Shown here piece after piece: positions 33,095-43,093 of a stretch of DNA of 64,000 bases. Within the stretch, counting starts at the first letter, position 1. Each line of letters begins with the position of its first letter. The notes below the pieces were generated by a model. It was not told the origin of the DNA and did not search any database. It worked only from the letters and a program-made list of their open reading frames with translations. A program made the translations under genes and the position numbers. This DNA is from Agromyces larvae (GTDB taxonomy: Bacteria; Actinomycetota; Actinomycetes; Actinomycetales; Microbacteriaceae), in the NCBI RefSeq assembly GCF_022811705.1, contig NZ_CP094528.1, positions 1,488,001-1,552,000 of the forward strand. Direction: 5' to 3'.

Positions 33095-35026
33095 TCAGTG
33101 CCCCGAGACCATCCCCGCGGGGATGCGAGCGGATGCTGCGCGCCGACGCCGGCGCAGCACGAGCACGGTGCCCGCACCCGCGAGCAGCAGCGCGGCGGCG
33201 AGCCACGGTGCGACGGCCGCGCCGGTCGAGGCGAGTCCGTCGACCCAGCCCGCGGCCGACGACCCGCCGCCCGGGCCGCCGCCCGCACCGGCTCCGGCGC
33301 CCGGGCCGCCCGTCACGGGCCCGCCGGGCTCACCGCCGGCGGCGACGTCGAACGGCACCACGACCTCGACGCCCGACTGGGCGCCGGTCACGGTGAGCGT
33401 GTGCGCGCCCTCCTCGGTCGGCGCGGTCGCGGTGATCGTCGCGGTGCCCGAGAGCACGTCGGTGCGGCCGAGGTCGACCGGGTCGCTGGCCAGCACGGCA
33501 CCCACCTGCCGGTCGCCGGCGAAGCCGCCGAGCGTGACCTCGAACTCCTCGCCCGGCTCGAACGAGGACTTCGGCAGGGTCACGGTCGCCCCGGCCGAGA
33601 GGGCCGCTCGGTCGCGCGACAGGCCGAGCGCCTCGGCGATCGTGTAGTGCGTGTCGGTCTGGTCGGTGAGCCCGACGAGGTTCGCCGCGCCCGGGCCGTA
33701 GCCGGCCACGCGAAGCTGCGCGCCGGTGTGCTGCTGCGAGCCGCCGGCGGGCGAGGTGCCGTAGGAGACGAGCATGTCGGTGCCGTCGACGGTGCGCAGG
33801 CGGATGCTGAGCCCGGGCGGGGTCGAGTCGACGATCTGGCTCGTGTGCGCGTGGTCGGCGGTGACGATCACGAGGGTCTCGCCGTCGGTGCGCGCGAACT
33901 CGAGCGCGACCTGCACGGCCTCGTCGAGGTCGACGGTCTCGCCGATCTGGCCGCACGCGTCGGCCGAGTGGTCGCGCTTGTCGATCGAGGCGCCCTCGAC
34001 CTGGAGGAAGAAGCCGCGGTCGCTCGACGGGTCGTCGAGCAGGCCGATCGCCTTCTCGGTGAGCGACGCGAGCGAGAGCCGGGTGTCGAGCCGGTCGGCG
34101 TTGGGCTCGCAGGTCACGGCCTCGCCGTCGGCGCCGCCCGCGGTCGCCACCGTCTCGGCGTAGCGCGTGGGGAAGTTGCCCGGCGTGAACAGGCCGAGCA
34201 GCGGCGCGTTCTGGTCGGCGGCGGTCACCGCGTCGAGGCCGTCGGCGTCGCCGACCACTTGGTAGCCGCGATCGACCGCCTGGTCGAACAGGGTCTCGCC
34301 CTGCCACTGCCCCGCCTTCGCGGTCTGCGTGAAGCTCGCGGACCCGCCGCCGAGCGTGACATCCGGCCGGGTGTCGAGCAGCTGCTCCGAGATCGAGCCG
34401 AGCCCGCCCTGCTCGAGCGCGTCGGTGCCGCACGATGCGGAGTCGGGCCCGTAGCAGCTGCGTGCGGCCACGTGCGCGACCTGCACGGCGGGCGTCGCAT
34501 CCTGGATCTCGGAGGTCGTCACGTTGCCGGTGCGCAGCCCGTTCGCCTTGGCGAGCTCGATGAGGGTGTCGTGCGGCGTGCCGTGGATGTCGACGCCGAC
34601 CGCGTTGTCGTAGGTCTTCACGCCGGTCGACCAGGCGGTGCCGGTGGCGGCCGAGTCGGGCACGTAGTCGGGCTTGCCGGCGTTCGCGCCGTCCTTGAAG
34701 AGCGAGTACGTGGTGTACTGCCCGGTGAGCGGCAGGGCGTCGATGCCGGGCAGCTGCCCGGCCGCACCGTACGCGTAGTTGCGGGCGACGGTGATCTCGC
34801 TGTCGCCCATGCCGTCGCCGATGAGCAGGATGACGTTTCGAGCCGGGCCGTCGACGATCGAGGCGCGCAGGTCGTCGGTCGCGTCGCCCGGGTGGCGCTG
34901 TGCGCCGCCGGGCTCGTCGACGGAGGCGAACGCGGTCTGCGGCACGAGCACGGCGGATGCCGCGACGAGCGCCGCCGCGGCCACGGCCGCCGCGCGGCCG
35001 GCCCTGGGCGAGGTGAGGGTTGGCAT
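33095..35026 (-). CDS. phoA: Cell-wall-anchored alkaline phosphatase
   Basis: A 643-residue secreted enzyme. Signal peptide with [23 protein letters not shown], then an alkaline-phosphatase core: [15 protein letters not shown] (metal Asp), DSAATGTAW (phosphorylated Ser) and [12 protein letters not shown] with [13 protein letters not shown] metal ligands. After about residue 480 there is a beta-rich region and a Gly/Pro-rich linker, then LASTG, a membrane helix and RRRRR, a sortase-E-like sorting signal. It releases phosphate at the cell surface. AAGGAG is eight bases ahead of ATG. Confidence 0.93.
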   Translation of the reverse strand: MPTLTSPRAGRAAAVAAAALVAASAVLVPQTAFASVDEPGGAQRHPGDATDDLRASIVDGPARNVILLIGDGMGDSEITVARNYAYGAAGQLPGIDALPLTGQYTTYSLFKDGANAGKPDYVPDSAATGTAWSTGVKTYDNAVGVDIHGTPHDTLIELAKANGLRTGNVTTSEIQDATPAVQVAHVAARSCYGPDSASCGTDALEQGGLGSISEQLLDTRPDVTLGGGSASFTQTAKAGQWQGETLFDQAVDRGYQVVGDADGLDAVTAADQNAPLLGLFTPGNFPTRYAETVATAGGADGEAVTCEPNADRLDTRLSLASLTEKAIGLLDDPSSDRGFFLQVEGASIDKRDHSADACGQIGETVDLDEAVQVALEFARTDGETLVIVTADHAHTSQIVDSTPPGLSIRLRTVDGTDMLVSYGTSPAGGSQQHTGAQLRVAGYGPGAANLVGLTDQTDTHYTIAEALGLSRDRAALSAGATVTLPKSSFEPGEEFEVTLGGFAGDRQVGAVLASDPVDLGRTDVLSGTATITATAPTEEGAHTLTVTGAQSGVEVVVPFDVAAGGEPGGPVTGGPGAGAGAGGGPGGGSSAAGWVDGLASTGAAVAPWLAAALLLAGAGTVLVLRRRRRAASARIPAGMVSGH

Positions 35027-35258
35027 GGAACTCCTTCACTGGATCGGTGGGGTACCGGCCCAGCGAATCCGGCGCGGGGAACGCGGCAGTGGCGCGAACG
35101 TGAATTCCCGCCGAACGGGCGACGACCGGATGCCACGCCGCCGCCGCCTGCGGCGGAACCCGCCCCCCGGCGCGGCGACACCCGACCGCGCATGACCGTG
35201 CGGACCGACCGGCTCACGCGCCGAGACCGGCTCGCGCGCCTAGACTGTTCGGGCACTC

Positions 35259-35340
35259 GCGGGAGTGGTGAAACCGGTAGACACGCAGGATTTAGGTTCC
35301 TGTGCCTTCGGGCGTGTGGGTTCGAGTCCCACCTTCCGCA
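35259..35340 (+). tRNA. tRNA-Leu (anticodon TAG)
   Basis: An 82-base cloverleaf with long variable arm: acceptor GCGGGAG / CTTCCGC (one G-T pair), anticodon loop TTTAGGT (TAG), variable stem CCTTCGGGCG, and T-loop GTTCGAGTC. CCA is not encoded. A TAGACT box at 35241-35246 is a likely -10. Confidence 0.95.
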
Positions 35341-35384
35341 CGCTCCCCCGGCGCCCCGGCACGATCACCCGATGCGGGGCACGG

Positions 35385-36248
35385 TCACTCGATCCGGGGC
35401 GGCCCGGCTGCGATGCGAGCCCGCGCGTGCGCCTCGGCACCCTCGGCCGGCACCGACCAGTCGGCCTCGAGCCACCAGGTCACGCCCGCATCCGCCCAGG
35501 GGCGCACGACCGCGGCGTCGGCCGCGGCATCCGCCCCGCCCGTGGTGCCCTCCTGGGTGATGTCGAAGGGCTGGTCGGCGAGGCCGAGCCGCTCGCGCTC
35601 GGCGCGGATCCATGCGATCCCCTCGGCCGCGACCTCGGGCGTGTAACCGGATGCCTCGGGCGTCACGTCGGCACCGGGCGGTGCGTAGTTCGGGATCCAG
35701 CCGTCGGCGCGCGCCGCCCGCCGCATCGACTGCGGGCGCGGCCACACCCCCACGACCCAGGTCGTGATGCGGGGCTGCTGTACCGCCGCCGGCGGCAGCA
35801 TCGAGGTCGCGGGCTTCGCGCGGTAGTGCCGGCCCTCGAACGCGAACGACTCGCTGCGCCACATCCGCCCGAGCAGGTCGAGGGATTCGTCGAGCTGTTC
35901 GGCGCGCACGCGCCGGCCCGGGTCGTCGTCGAAGAGCCAGAAGCGCTCCTCCGCCGACTGCGGCACGCCGAGCCCGGCCGAGAGGATGACCCGCCCGCCG
36001 CTCAGCCGGTCGACGGTCATGGTCTGGCCGGCCAGCTCCCATGGCCGCCGCCGCGGGACCGGAGTCAGCATCGTGCCGAGCCGGATGCGCCGGGTGCGCA
36101 CGGCGGCCGCCGCGAGCACCGACCAGGGATCGGTCGCCCAGATCCCCTCCCAGACGAAGAAGGCGTCCCACCCGCTCCGCTCGGCCAGTTCGGCGAGTTC
36201 GACGGCGACGACCGGGTCGTCGCCGGTGAAGATGCATCCGTACCGCAT
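35385..36248 (-). CDS. LLM-class flavin-dependent oxidoreductase
   Basis: A 287-residue flavoenzyme with the bacterial-luciferase-like fold (LLM): GWDAFFVWEGIWATDPWSVLAAAAVRTRRIRLGTML at the N terminus, the substrate/flavin region TMTVDRLSGGRVILSAGLG near 88-105, ending near 215-225. It probably uses FMN or F420. TACCGT is seven bases before ATG (leaderless). Substrate unknown. Confidence 0.88.
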   Translation of the reverse strand: MRYGCIFTGDDPVVAVELAELAERSGWDAFFVWEGIWATDPWSVLAAAAVRTRRIRLGTMLTPVPRRRPWELAGQTMTVDRLSGGRVILSAGLGVPQSAEERFWLFDDDPGRRVRAEQLDESLDLLGRMWRSESFAFEGRHYRAKPATSMLPPAAVQQPRITTWVVGVWPRPQSMRRAARADGWIPNYAPPGADVTPEASGYTPEVAAEGIAWIRAERERLGLADQPFDITQEGTTGGADAAADAAVVRPWADAGVTWWLEADWSVPAEGAEAHARARIAAGPPRIE

Positions 36249-36304
36249 GGCCCCGACGGTACGCGCGACGACCGACATCCGTTCACAGCACGCCCGATCC
36301 AATG

Positions 36305-36323
36305 TAAGGTAAGCCTTACCGAA
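36305..36323. promoter_or_regulatory. IdeR/DtxR-type iron box
   Basis: TAAGGTAAGCCTTACCGAA, a close match to the DtxR/IdeR consensus TTAGGTTAGCCTAACCTAA, 20 bases before the heme oxygenase ATG. Iron-loaded repressor would block the gene; release under iron limitation would turn it on. Confidence 0.85.
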
Positions 36324-36343
36324 CCCCTTTCGAGAGGCCCCTG

Positions 36344-37000
36344 ATGACGATCGCACCGCCCACCCCGTACCCCGACACCGCGACCGAGCCGCTCGACGTC
36401 GCCGCGCTGGTGCGCGCCGCCTCGGCCGACGACCACCGCGCCGCCGAGACCCGTGGGTTCGTCACCGCGCTCATGGGCGGCGAGCTCTCGCTCGCCGACT
36501 ACACGCGGTACCTGGCGCAGTTCGCGTGGGTGTACGAAGCGCTCGAGGCGCGGGGCGCGCGCGACGGCGACCCCTCGGTCTTCGACCCGATGCTCGCGCG
36601 GATGGCGGCGATCGAATCCGACCTGGCGGCGCTCGGGGCATCCGACTGGCGGGAGAGCCACCCCCCGCTCGCCGCGACCGCCGCGTACGCCGCGCACCTG
36701 CGCGAGGTCGGCGACGACGACGTGCGCTACCTCGCCCACCACTACACCCGGTACCTCGGCGACCTGTCGGGCGGGCAGGCGATCGCGGCGCTGGTCGCCC
36801 GGCACTACGGCGCGACCCCCGAGCAGCTCTCCTTCTACCGGTTCGACCTCGGCGAGGACGGGCCCGTGCGCTACAAGCGCCGATACCGCGAGGCGATGAA
36901 CGCGCTCGCCCTCGAGCCCGAGCAGGTCGACCGGCTCGTCGACGAGGTGCGCGCGTCGTTCCGTTTCAACAGCGCGATCTTCGAGGAGCTCGCGGCCTGA
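36344..37000 (+). CDS. Biliverdin-producing heme oxygenase
   Basis: A 218-residue all-helical HO-1-like enzyme. ADDHRAAETRGFVTALMGGEL holds the axial His (near 28-33); LSGGQAIAALVARHYG near 138-155 is the conserved distal-helix segment with the GxxxG needed for heme access. It opens heme to release iron, biliverdin and CO. Under the IdeR box, with GAGAGG six bases ahead of ATG. This is an iron-acquisition gene. Confidence 0.93.
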   Translation: MTIAPPTPYPDTATEPLDVAALVRAASADDHRAAETRGFVTALMGGELSLADYTRYLAQFAWVYEALEARGARDGDPSVFDPMLARMAAIESDLAALGASDWRESHPPLAATAAYAAHLREVGDDDVRYLAHHYTRYLGDLSGGQAIAALVARHYGATPEQLSFYRFDLGEDGPVRYKRRYREAMNALALEPEQVDRLVDEVRASFRFNSAIFEELAA

Positions 37001-37152
37001 CCGCAGCGGCGTTCGCTCGCCGCGGACGTCATCCGGAGGGCTGATTCCCAGGGTCTGCACGCGGTCGCGGCGCCGGCACCTCGGTAGACTGCTCGCACAC
37101 CGCCGCCCGTGACCCGGTGCCCGCCGTGTGTCCGACGACGTCAGGAGCCCCT

Positions 37153-37926
37153 GTGATCCACACCGCCCTCATTCCGTGGCTCGACCCCGAGGTGATCATC
37201 GGCGCGGCCGGTCCGTGGGCGCTGCTCGTCGTGTGCTTCATCGTCTTCGCCGAGACCGGGCTGCTGATCGGCTTCCTGCTTCCGGGCGACACGCTGCTCG
37301 TCATCTCGGGCCTGCTCTCGCACCCGGTGCCCGGCTCCGAGCACGGCGTGTTCGGCATCTCGGTGTGGTGGGTCGCGCTGCTCATCGGCCTCGCCGCGTT
37401 CCTCGGCGGCGAGGTCGGGTACTTCATCGGGCACAAGGGCGGCCCCGCCGTGTTCGAGCGCAAGGAATCGGGCGTGTTCAGCGTGAAGAACGTCGAACGC
37501 ACGAACGCCTTCTTCGAGCGGTTCGGCGGGCTGACGATCATCCTCGCCCGGTTCGTGCCGATCGTACGCACCTTCGCGCCCGTCGCGGCCGGCGTCGGCC
37601 ACATGCACAAGGGCAAGTACACGGTCTACAACCTCATCGGCGCGGTGCTCTGGGGCTTCGGGCTGACGATGTTCGGCTACCTGATCGGCTTCATCCCGCC
37701 CATCGCGTGGTTCGTCCAGGAGTACATCGACCTCATCCTGCTGGCCGCGGTCGGCGGCACCGCCCTCATCACCCTGTGGCACTACTTCCGCGAGCGCTCG
37801 AAGGCGAAGAAGGCGGCTGCGGCCGGCGAGGACGTGGTCACCGACGCCGACGAGGCGAAAGAGCTCGTGCTCGACCCCGACGTGTTCGACCGCGGCCCGC
37901 AGCACGACGACGACGAGCCGAAGTAG
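37153..37926 (+). CDS. DedA-family membrane protein
   Basis: A 257-residue membrane protein with about five helices; the conserved SNARE-assoc/DedA core is FAETGLLIGFLLPGDTLLVISGLL, FLGGEVGYFIGHKGG and LARFVPIVRTFAPVAAGVGHMHKGKYTVYNLIG. DedA proteins maintain membrane lipid and pH balance. GTG with AGGAG five bases ahead is a better start than the upstream ATG. C-terminal tail is acidic. Confidence 0.9.
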   Translation: MIHTALIPWLDPEVIIGAAGPWALLVVCFIVFAETGLLIGFLLPGDTLLVISGLLSHPVPGSEHGVFGISVWWVALLIGLAAFLGGEVGYFIGHKGGPAVFERKESGVFSVKNVERTNAFFERFGGLTIILARFVPIVRTFAPVAAGVGHMHKGKYTVYNLIGAVLWGFGLTMFGYLIGFIPPIAWFVQEYIDLILLAAVGGTALITLWHYFRERSKAKKAAAAGEDVVTDADEAKELVLDPDVFDRGPQHDDDEPK

Positions 37927-37983
37927 CACCGCCGCGCGTCGCGCACACAGCACCGGGTCGGCGCCGCAACGGCGCCGCGGCGC

Positions 37984-38910
37984 TCACGCGTGCGAGGGAT
38001 GCTCGTGCGCCGCGTGCTCGGCCGACTCGAGCTGGAACGTCGAGTGCGCGACGTCGAAGTGGTCGGCCAGGCACTCCCCGAGATCGTCGAGCAGGCACTG
38101 CTGCCGCTCGCCCGTGAGGGCATCGGGCTCGGCGACGACGTGCGCGCTGAACACGTGCGCACCGGTCGTGATCGCCCAGACGTGCACGTCGTGCACATCG
38201 AGCACGCCGGGGGTGCGCAGCAGGTGCTCGCGGATGTCGCCGACCCGCACGTCGGCGGGCGCCGCCTGGCTGAGCACCCGCAGCACATCGCGCAGCAGCA
38301 GCAGCGCGCGCGGCAGGATGAGCGCGGCGATCGCCAGCGAGGCGATCACATCGGCCGCGTCCCATCCGGTCATCAGGATGACTCCGGCCGCCGCGATGAC
38401 GAGGATGGAGCCGATCGCATCCCCGAGCACTTCGAGGTAGGCGCCGCGCACGTTGATCGAGCCCTTGGCGCCGGCGCGCAGCACGAGCATGGCGGCGAGG
38501 TTCGCGGCGAGCCCCGCGATCGCGACGACCAGCATCGGCCCGCCCTGCACCTCGTGGGCTTCGCCCGAGGCGCCCGCGAGCAGGCGATCGATCGCGCCGA
38601 TGGCGACCGTGACCGCGACGACCACGAGGAGAACGCCGTTCACGAGCGCCCCGAGCACCTCGAATCGCTGGAACCCGTACGTCTGCCGATCGTTCGCGGG
38701 GCGGGCCGCGATCATCGCCGCACCGAGCGCGACGAGCAGGCCGACGAGGTCGCCGGCCATGTGGCCGGCGTCGGCGAGCAGGGCGAGCGAACCGCTGACC
38801 AGCGCCCCGACCACCTGCACCACGAGGAACGCGCCGATGATCGCGATGGCGATCACGATGCGGGCGCGACCGCCTGCGGCGGCGTGCACGTGGTCGTGGG
38901 AGTGGCTCAT
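37984..38910 (-). CDS. Cation diffusion facilitator (zinc-type exporter)
   Basis: A 308-residue protein with six helices. HSHDHVHAAAGGR begins with a His-rich tail; LLADAGHMAGDLVGLL holds the helix-2 His-Asp pair and YLEVLGDAIGSILVIAA the helix-5 Asp. The C-terminal domain ends with AEHAAHEHPSHA, also His-rich. It exports Zn2+/Co2+ by proton antiport. GGAG five bases before ATG. The family match is strong; specificity not known. Confidence 0.92.
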   Translation of the reverse strand: MSHSHDHVHAAAGGRARIVIAIAIIGAFLVVQVVGALVSGSLALLADAGHMAGDLVGLLVALGAAMIAARPANDRQTYGFQRFEVLGALVNGVLLVVVAVTVAIGAIDRLLAGASGEAHEVQGGPMLVVAIAGLAANLAAMLVLRAGAKGSINVRGAYLEVLGDAIGSILVIAAAGVILMTGWDAADVIASLAIAALILPRALLLLRDVLRVLSQAAPADVRVGDIREHLLRTPGVLDVHDVHVWAITTGAHVFSAHVVAEPDALTGERQQCLLDDLGECLADHFDVAHSTFQLESAEHAAHEHPSHA

Positions 38911-38976
38911 GTCCACTCCAGCCTAGGTCGGAAATCCCCGGTCAGGCGCAGATGGAAGTGGGAATGAGTAGCGTTC

Positions 38977-39609
38977 TCAGCGGCCGTCGCCGACGGCACC
39001 GGCCAGTTCGGCCAGGTGCGGCAGCAGCGCCGCGAACGCCCTCGCGCGATGGCTCTCGGCGTTCTTCACGGCGGGCTGCAACTCGGCCGCGGTGATCTCG
39101 CGCCCGTCTGGCTCGAAGATCGGGTCGTAGCCGTGCCCGTACGACCCGCGCGGTTCGTACGCGATCTGCCCGGGCCACTCGCCGTGCGCGAGCACCTCGC
39201 GCGCAGCGGCCGCACCGGACGCATCGGCCGGTACGACGAGCGCGAGCGTGCAGTGGAAGTGCGCGTCGCGGTGCGGCCGGCGCACATCGGCGAGCTGCTC
39301 GAGCAGCAGGCGGATGTTCGCGTCGGCGTCGGCCCGGTGCCCCGCCCAGCGGGCCGAGAAGATGCCCGGGGCGCCGTTCATGATGTCGACGCAGATGCCC
39401 GAGTCATCCGCCAGTGCGATCCGGCCGGTGTGCGCCGCGGCGGCCCGAGCCTTCAGCAGCGCGTTGTCGTCGAACGTGGTGCCGTCCTCGACGGGCACGG
39501 GGCCGTCGTACGAGAGCACCGTGACATCCGTCAGATGCTCGGCGACCATCTTCTGGAACTCGGCCACCTTGCCGGGGTTGTGCGTGGCGAGCACGATCTC
39601 GAGCGTCAT
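38977..39609 (-). CDS. rdgB: Non-canonical purine NTP pyrophosphatase (RdgB/HAM1)
   Basis: A 210-residue enzyme that removes [22 protein letters not shown] is the nucleotide-binding start, [27 protein letters not shown] the metal region, and [18 protein letters not shown] the C-terminal substrate loop. Overlaps rph by four bases. Clean DNA precursor pool. Confidence 0.96.
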   Translation of the reverse strand: MTLEIVLATHNPGKVAEFQKMVAEHLTDVTVLSYDGPVPVEDGTTFDDNALLKARAAAAHTGRIALADDSGICVDIMNGAPGIFSARWAGHRADADANIRLLLEQLADVRRPHRDAHFHCTLALVVPADASGAAAAREVLAHGEWPGQIAYEPRGSYGHGYDPIFEPDGREITAAELQPAVKNAESHRARAFAALLPHLAELAGAVGDGR

Positions 39610-40415
39610 CGCGATCCCTCCCCCGCGGCCGGCGCGGACGAGCCCGGCTGCGCCGCGAGCGCCTCGGTCTGGATGCGCGCGAGGTCGGCGGTGCCGCCGA
39701 GCGCGAGGTCGAGCAGCGCGTCCAGCTCGCGACGGTCGAACGGGGCGCCCTCGGCGGTGCCCTGCACCTCGACGAACAGCCCGCGGCCGGTCGCGACGAC
39801 GTTCATGTCGGTCTCGGCGCGCACGTCCTCGACGTACGCGAGGTCGAGCATGGGCGTGCCGTCGATGATGCCGACCGACACGGCCGAGACGGTGTCGATG
39901 AGCGGCGTCGCCCGCTGCCCGATGAACTTCTTGCCGCGGGCCCACTCGATCGCGTCGGCCAGGGCGACGTAGGCGCCGGTGATCGCCGCCGTGCGGGTGC
40001 CGCCGTCGGCCTGCAGCACATCGCAGTCGATCTGGATGGTGTTCTCGCCGAGCGCCTTCGTGTCGACGACGGCGCGCAGCGACCGCCCGATGAGCCGGCT
40101 GATCTCGTGGGTGCGCCCGCCGATGCGCCCCTTCACGCTCTCGCGGTCGTTGCGGGTGTTCGTCGAGCGCGGCAGCATCGCGTACTCGGCGGTGACCCAG
40201 CCGGTGCCCTTGCCGGTCAGCCAGCGCGGCACGCCGTTCGTGAAGCTCGCGGTGCAGAGCACCTTGGTGCGGCCGAACGAGATGAGCGCGCTGCCCTCGG
40301 CGTGCGCGCTCCAGCCGCGTTCGATGGTCACCTCGCGCAGATCGGCGGGGGTGCGGCCATCGGCGCGCACGACGGATGCCCCGGATGCCCCGGGCTGCAC
40401 GGTTGCGTCGGTCAC
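39606..40415 (-). CDS. rph: Ribonuclease PH
   Basis: A 269-residue phosphorolytic 3' exoribonuclease trimming t[53 protein letters not shown] and [24 protein letters not shown] are the active-site strands. GTG start overlaps the murI stop as GTGA. The N-terminal 20 residues are a family-typical extra. Forms the murI-rph-rdgB operon common in actinobacteria. Confidence 0.96.
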   Translation of the reverse strand: MTDATVQPGASGASVVRADGRTPADLREVTIERGWSAHAEGSALISFGRTKVLCTASFTNGVPRWLTGKGTGWVTAEYAMLPRSTNTRNDRESVKGRIGGRTHEISRLIGRSLRAVVDTKALGENTIQIDCDVLQADGGTRTAAITGAYVALADAIEWARGKKFIGQRATPLIDTVSAVSVGIIDGTPMLDLAYVEDVRAETDMNVVATGRGLFVEVQGTAEGAPFDRRELDALLDLALGGTADLARIQTEALAAQPGSSAPAAGEGSR

Positions 40416-41263
40416 TGCGGTCCTCTCGGATAGGTGCTCTGCGGAGTTCTGGGCAGGGTGATGGCGCCGGTGTGGACGAGTTCGACGCTCGGGATCTCAG
40501 GGGCGATGAGCCGGTGCGCGAGGTCGAGGAATGCGCTGGTCGAGTCGCCGGTCGCCTCGTAGCGGTAGCTGGGCGGGCTCGGGGTTCGGCGCTCGAGCCC
40601 CTGCGAGACGAGCACCCGGTACACGTCGTTCGCGGTCTCGACGTCGCTGGAGACGAGCGCGACCTCCTCGCCCATCACGTACGAGATCGCGCCCTTCAGG
40701 AACGGGTAGTGGGTGCAGCCGAGCACGAGCGTGTCGATGCCGGCGCGCTGCAGCGGCGCGAGGTAGCCCTCGGCGACTCGCAGCAGCTCGTCGCCGGTGG
40801 TCACGCCCGCTTCGACGAACTCGACGAACCTCGGGCACGCCTGCGAGAACAGCTCGAGGTGGGGTGCCGCCGCGAACGCGTCGTCGTAGGCGCGCGACTG
40901 GATGGTGCCGGCGGTGCCGATCACCCCGACCCGGCCGTTGCGCGTCGTCGCGACCGCGCGCCGCACGGCGGGCTGGATCACCTCGACGACCGGCACGTCG
41001 TACCGTTCGCGCGCGTCGCGCAGCATCGCGGCCGATGCCGTGTTGCAGGCGATCACGACCATCTTCACGCCCTGCGCGACGAGGTCGTCGATGACGGCGA
41101 GCGCGTAGCGCCGGACATCCGCGATCTTCTTCGGACCGTAGGGCGAGTGCTCGAGGTCGCCGACGTAGAGGATCGACTCGTTCGGCAGCTGGTCTTTCAC
41201 GGCACGGGCCACCGTGAGCCCCCCGACCCCGGAGTCGAAGATCCCGATGGGTGCGTCCGTCAC
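40412..41263 (-). CDS. murI: Glutamate racemase
   Basis: Makes D-glutamate for peptidoglycan: [18 protein letters not shown], the first catalytic Cys in [12 protein letters not shown], the second in [13 protein letters not shown]. 283 residues from the GTG at 41263, which lies eight bases after TAGGCT; the upstream TTG at 41272 would place the start too close to that box. First gene of the murI-rph-rdgB operon. Confidence 0.95.
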   Translation of the reverse strand: MTDAPIGIFDSGVGGLTVARAVKDQLPNESILYVGDLEHSPYGPKKIADVRRYALAVIDDLVAQGVKMVVIACNTASAAMLRDARERYDVPVVEVIQPAVRRAVATTRNGRVGVIGTAGTIQSRAYDDAFAAAPHLELFSQACPRFVEFVEAGVTTGDELLRVAEGYLAPLQRAGIDTLVLGCTHYPFLKGAISYVMGEEVALVSSDVETANDVYRVLVSQGLERRTPSPPSYRYEATGDSTSAFLDLAHRLIAPEIPSVELVHTGAITLPRTPQSTYPRGPQ

Positions 41264-41294
41264 GGTCTCCAAGCCTAGATGCTCGCGCCGCTCC

Positions 41295-41415
41295 CTTCGA
41301 CAAGCTCAGGGCGCCACCCCCCGCGCCCTGAGCCCGTCGAAGGGGGCCGCCTCAAGCTCAGGGCGCCATCCCCCAGCACCCTGAGCCCGTCGAAGGGGGC
41401 CGCCTTCGACAAGCG
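41295..41415. repeat. REP-like inverted repeats (small cluster)
   Basis: CTTCGACAAGCTCAGGG is paired with CCCTGAGCCCGTCGAAG as a hairpin at 41295-41343; a second, partly truncated pair lies at 41350-41396, and a third fragment near 41403. The same family makes an array near 62 kb. Intergenic between murI and pncB. Confidence 0.85.
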
Positions 41416-41442
41416 CGACCGGCGCGCCATAGGCTCGGGTGC

Positions 41443-42762
41443 GTGACCGGCTCAGCTGCCCTCTTCACCGACCGCTACGAGCTCACGATGGTGGACGCCG
41501 CCCTGCTCGACGGCACCGCCCACCGCGAGAGCCTGTTCGAGGCGTTCGCGCGCTCGCTGCCCGGGGGGCGCCGGTACGGCGTCGTGGCGGGCACGGGCCG
41601 GCTGCTCGAACTGATCGAGCGGTTCCGGTTCGAGGACGCCGAGCTCGAGTGGCTGCGGGCGAACGAGGTGGTGCGGCCCGCCACGCTGGACTGGCTCGCC
41701 GACTACCGGTTCCGCGGCGACGTGTGGGGGTACCGCGAGGGCGAGGCGTACTTCCCCGGCTCGCCGCTCGTCACGATCCAGGCCTCGTTCGCCGAGGCGG
41801 TGATGCTCGAGACGCTCGTGCTGTCGACGCTGAACTTCGACTCCTCGGTCGCGAGCGCCGCGGCGCGCATGGTGTCGGTCGCCCTCGGGCGGCCGATCGC
41901 CGAGATGGGGTCGCGTCGCACGAACGAGCGCTCGGCGGTCGCGGCCGCGCGCGCTGCGTACATCGCGGGGTTCGACGCCACCTCCAACCTCGAGGCGGGG
42001 CGCACCTGGGGCATCCCCACGATGGGCACCGCCGCGCACGCCTTCACCCTGCTGCACGACAGCGAGGAGGCGGCGTTCCGGGCGCAGGTCGCCGCGTTCG
42101 GCCCGAAGACGACGCTGCTCGTCGATACCTACGACATCGAGCGCGGCGTCGAGACGGCCGTGCGCGTCGCCGGTCCCGAGCTGGGTGCGGTGCGCATCGA
42201 CTCGGGCGACCTGCCGACCGTGGTCGCCGCGGTGCGCGAGCAGCTCGACGCGCTCGGCGCGGTGAACACGAAGATCACGGTCACGAGCGACCTCGACGAG
42301 TACACGATCGCCGCGATGTCGGGCTCCCCGGTGGACTCCTACGGCGTCGGCACCTCGGTCGTGACCGGGTCGGGGCATCCGGCCGCCGGCATGGTCTACA
42401 AGCTCGTCGCCCGCCGCGACGACGCGGGCGAGTGGGTGTCGGTCGCGAAGGCGTCGGCGTCGAAGGCGTCGGTCGGCGGCCGCAAGAACGCGGCGCGGCG
42501 GCTGGACTCGACGCGCACCGCGCGCGAGGAGCTCGTCTACGTCGGCGACGGACCCGCCGGCGAGGCGGAGTTCGAGCCGGGCGATCGGCTGCGCCCGCTG
42601 ATGGTGCAGCTCATGGCAGGCGGCGAAGCGGTTGCCTCGTACACCGGCGCCGCGGGCACCGAGGCCGCGCGGGCGCACCGCGCCGAGGTGATGCAGGAGC
42701 TGCCGATCGAGGCGTTCCGTCTGGCGCGCGGCGAGCCGGCGATCCCGACGACGTACCGCTGA
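41443..42762 (+). CDS. pncB: Nicotinate phosphoribosyltransferase
   Basis: A 439-residue enzyme for NAD salvage: FTDRYELTMVDAAL at the N terminus, TNERSAVAAARAAYIAGFDATSN (PRPP region) and TMGTAAHAF (catalytic His), VRIDSGDLPTV. GTG start seven bases after TAGGCT (leaderless). A short insert in the C-terminal half, VAKASASKASVGGRKN, is not unusual. Confidence 0.95.
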   Translation: MTGSAALFTDRYELTMVDAALLDGTAHRESLFEAFARSLPGGRRYGVVAGTGRLLELIERFRFEDAELEWLRANEVVRPATLDWLADYRFRGDVWGYREGEAYFPGSPLVTIQASFAEAVMLETLVLSTLNFDSSVASAAARMVSVALGRPIAEMGSRRTNERSAVAAARAAYIAGFDATSNLEAGRTWGIPTMGTAAHAFTLLHDSEEAAFRAQVAAFGPKTTLLVDTYDIERGVETAVRVAGPELGAVRIDSGDLPTVVAAVREQLDALGAVNTKITVTSDLDEYTIAAMSGSPVDSYGVGTSVVTGSGHPAAGMVYKLVARRDDAGEWVSVAKASASKASVGGRKNAARRLDSTRTAREELVYVGDGPAGEAEFEPGDRLRPLMVQLMAGGEAVASYTGAAGTEAARAHRAEVMQELPIEAFRLARGEPAIPTTYR

Positions 42763-42772
42763 GGGCGGCGCG

Positions 42773-43075
42773 CTATTCGCGCTTCATGCGCTCGTAGATC
42801 TCTTTGCAGGTCGGGCAGACCGGGAACTTCTCGGGGTCGCGGCCCGGGGTCCACTTCTTGCCGCACAGCGCCTTCACGGGCTTGCCGGTGAGCGCCGACT
42901 CGAGGATCTGCTCCTTCTTGACGTAGTGCGAGAAGCGCTCGTGGTCGCCGGGTTCGATGTGCTCCTCTTCGAGGAGCTTCTCGAGCTCGCGGTCGAGCAC
43001 GCTGGTGCCGCCGCCGGGCTGGTCGGGGTCGGCGATGCTCGCGCGCGGGGTGAGCGGCCGCGGGGTGTGGGACAT
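42773..43075 (-). CDS. DUF3039 protein
   Basis: A 100-residue actinobacterial protein with a CxxC-type zinc-ribbon end: KALCGKKWTPGRDPEKFPVCPTCKEIYERMKRE. An upstream part has ELEKLLEEEHIEPGDHERFSHYV. Function unknown. ATG at 43075 is seven bases after TAGAAT, so leaderless; the GTG at 43081 is too near the box. It lies convergent to pncB. Confidence 0.9.
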   Translation of the reverse strand: MSHTPRPLTPRASIADPDQPGGGTSVLDRELEKLLEEEHIEPGDHERFSHYVKKEQILESALTGKPVKALCGKKWTPGRDPEKFPVCPTCKEIYERMKRE

Positions 43076-43093
43076 GGCCACGATTCTACGCGG

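Noticed and set aside
31943..35560. Very long open frame (over 1,200 codons) on the plus strand opposite tadA, tadB and phoA
   Set aside because: High GC makes long shadow frames; the minus strand carries full domain motifs and the plus frame has no recognisable protein features.
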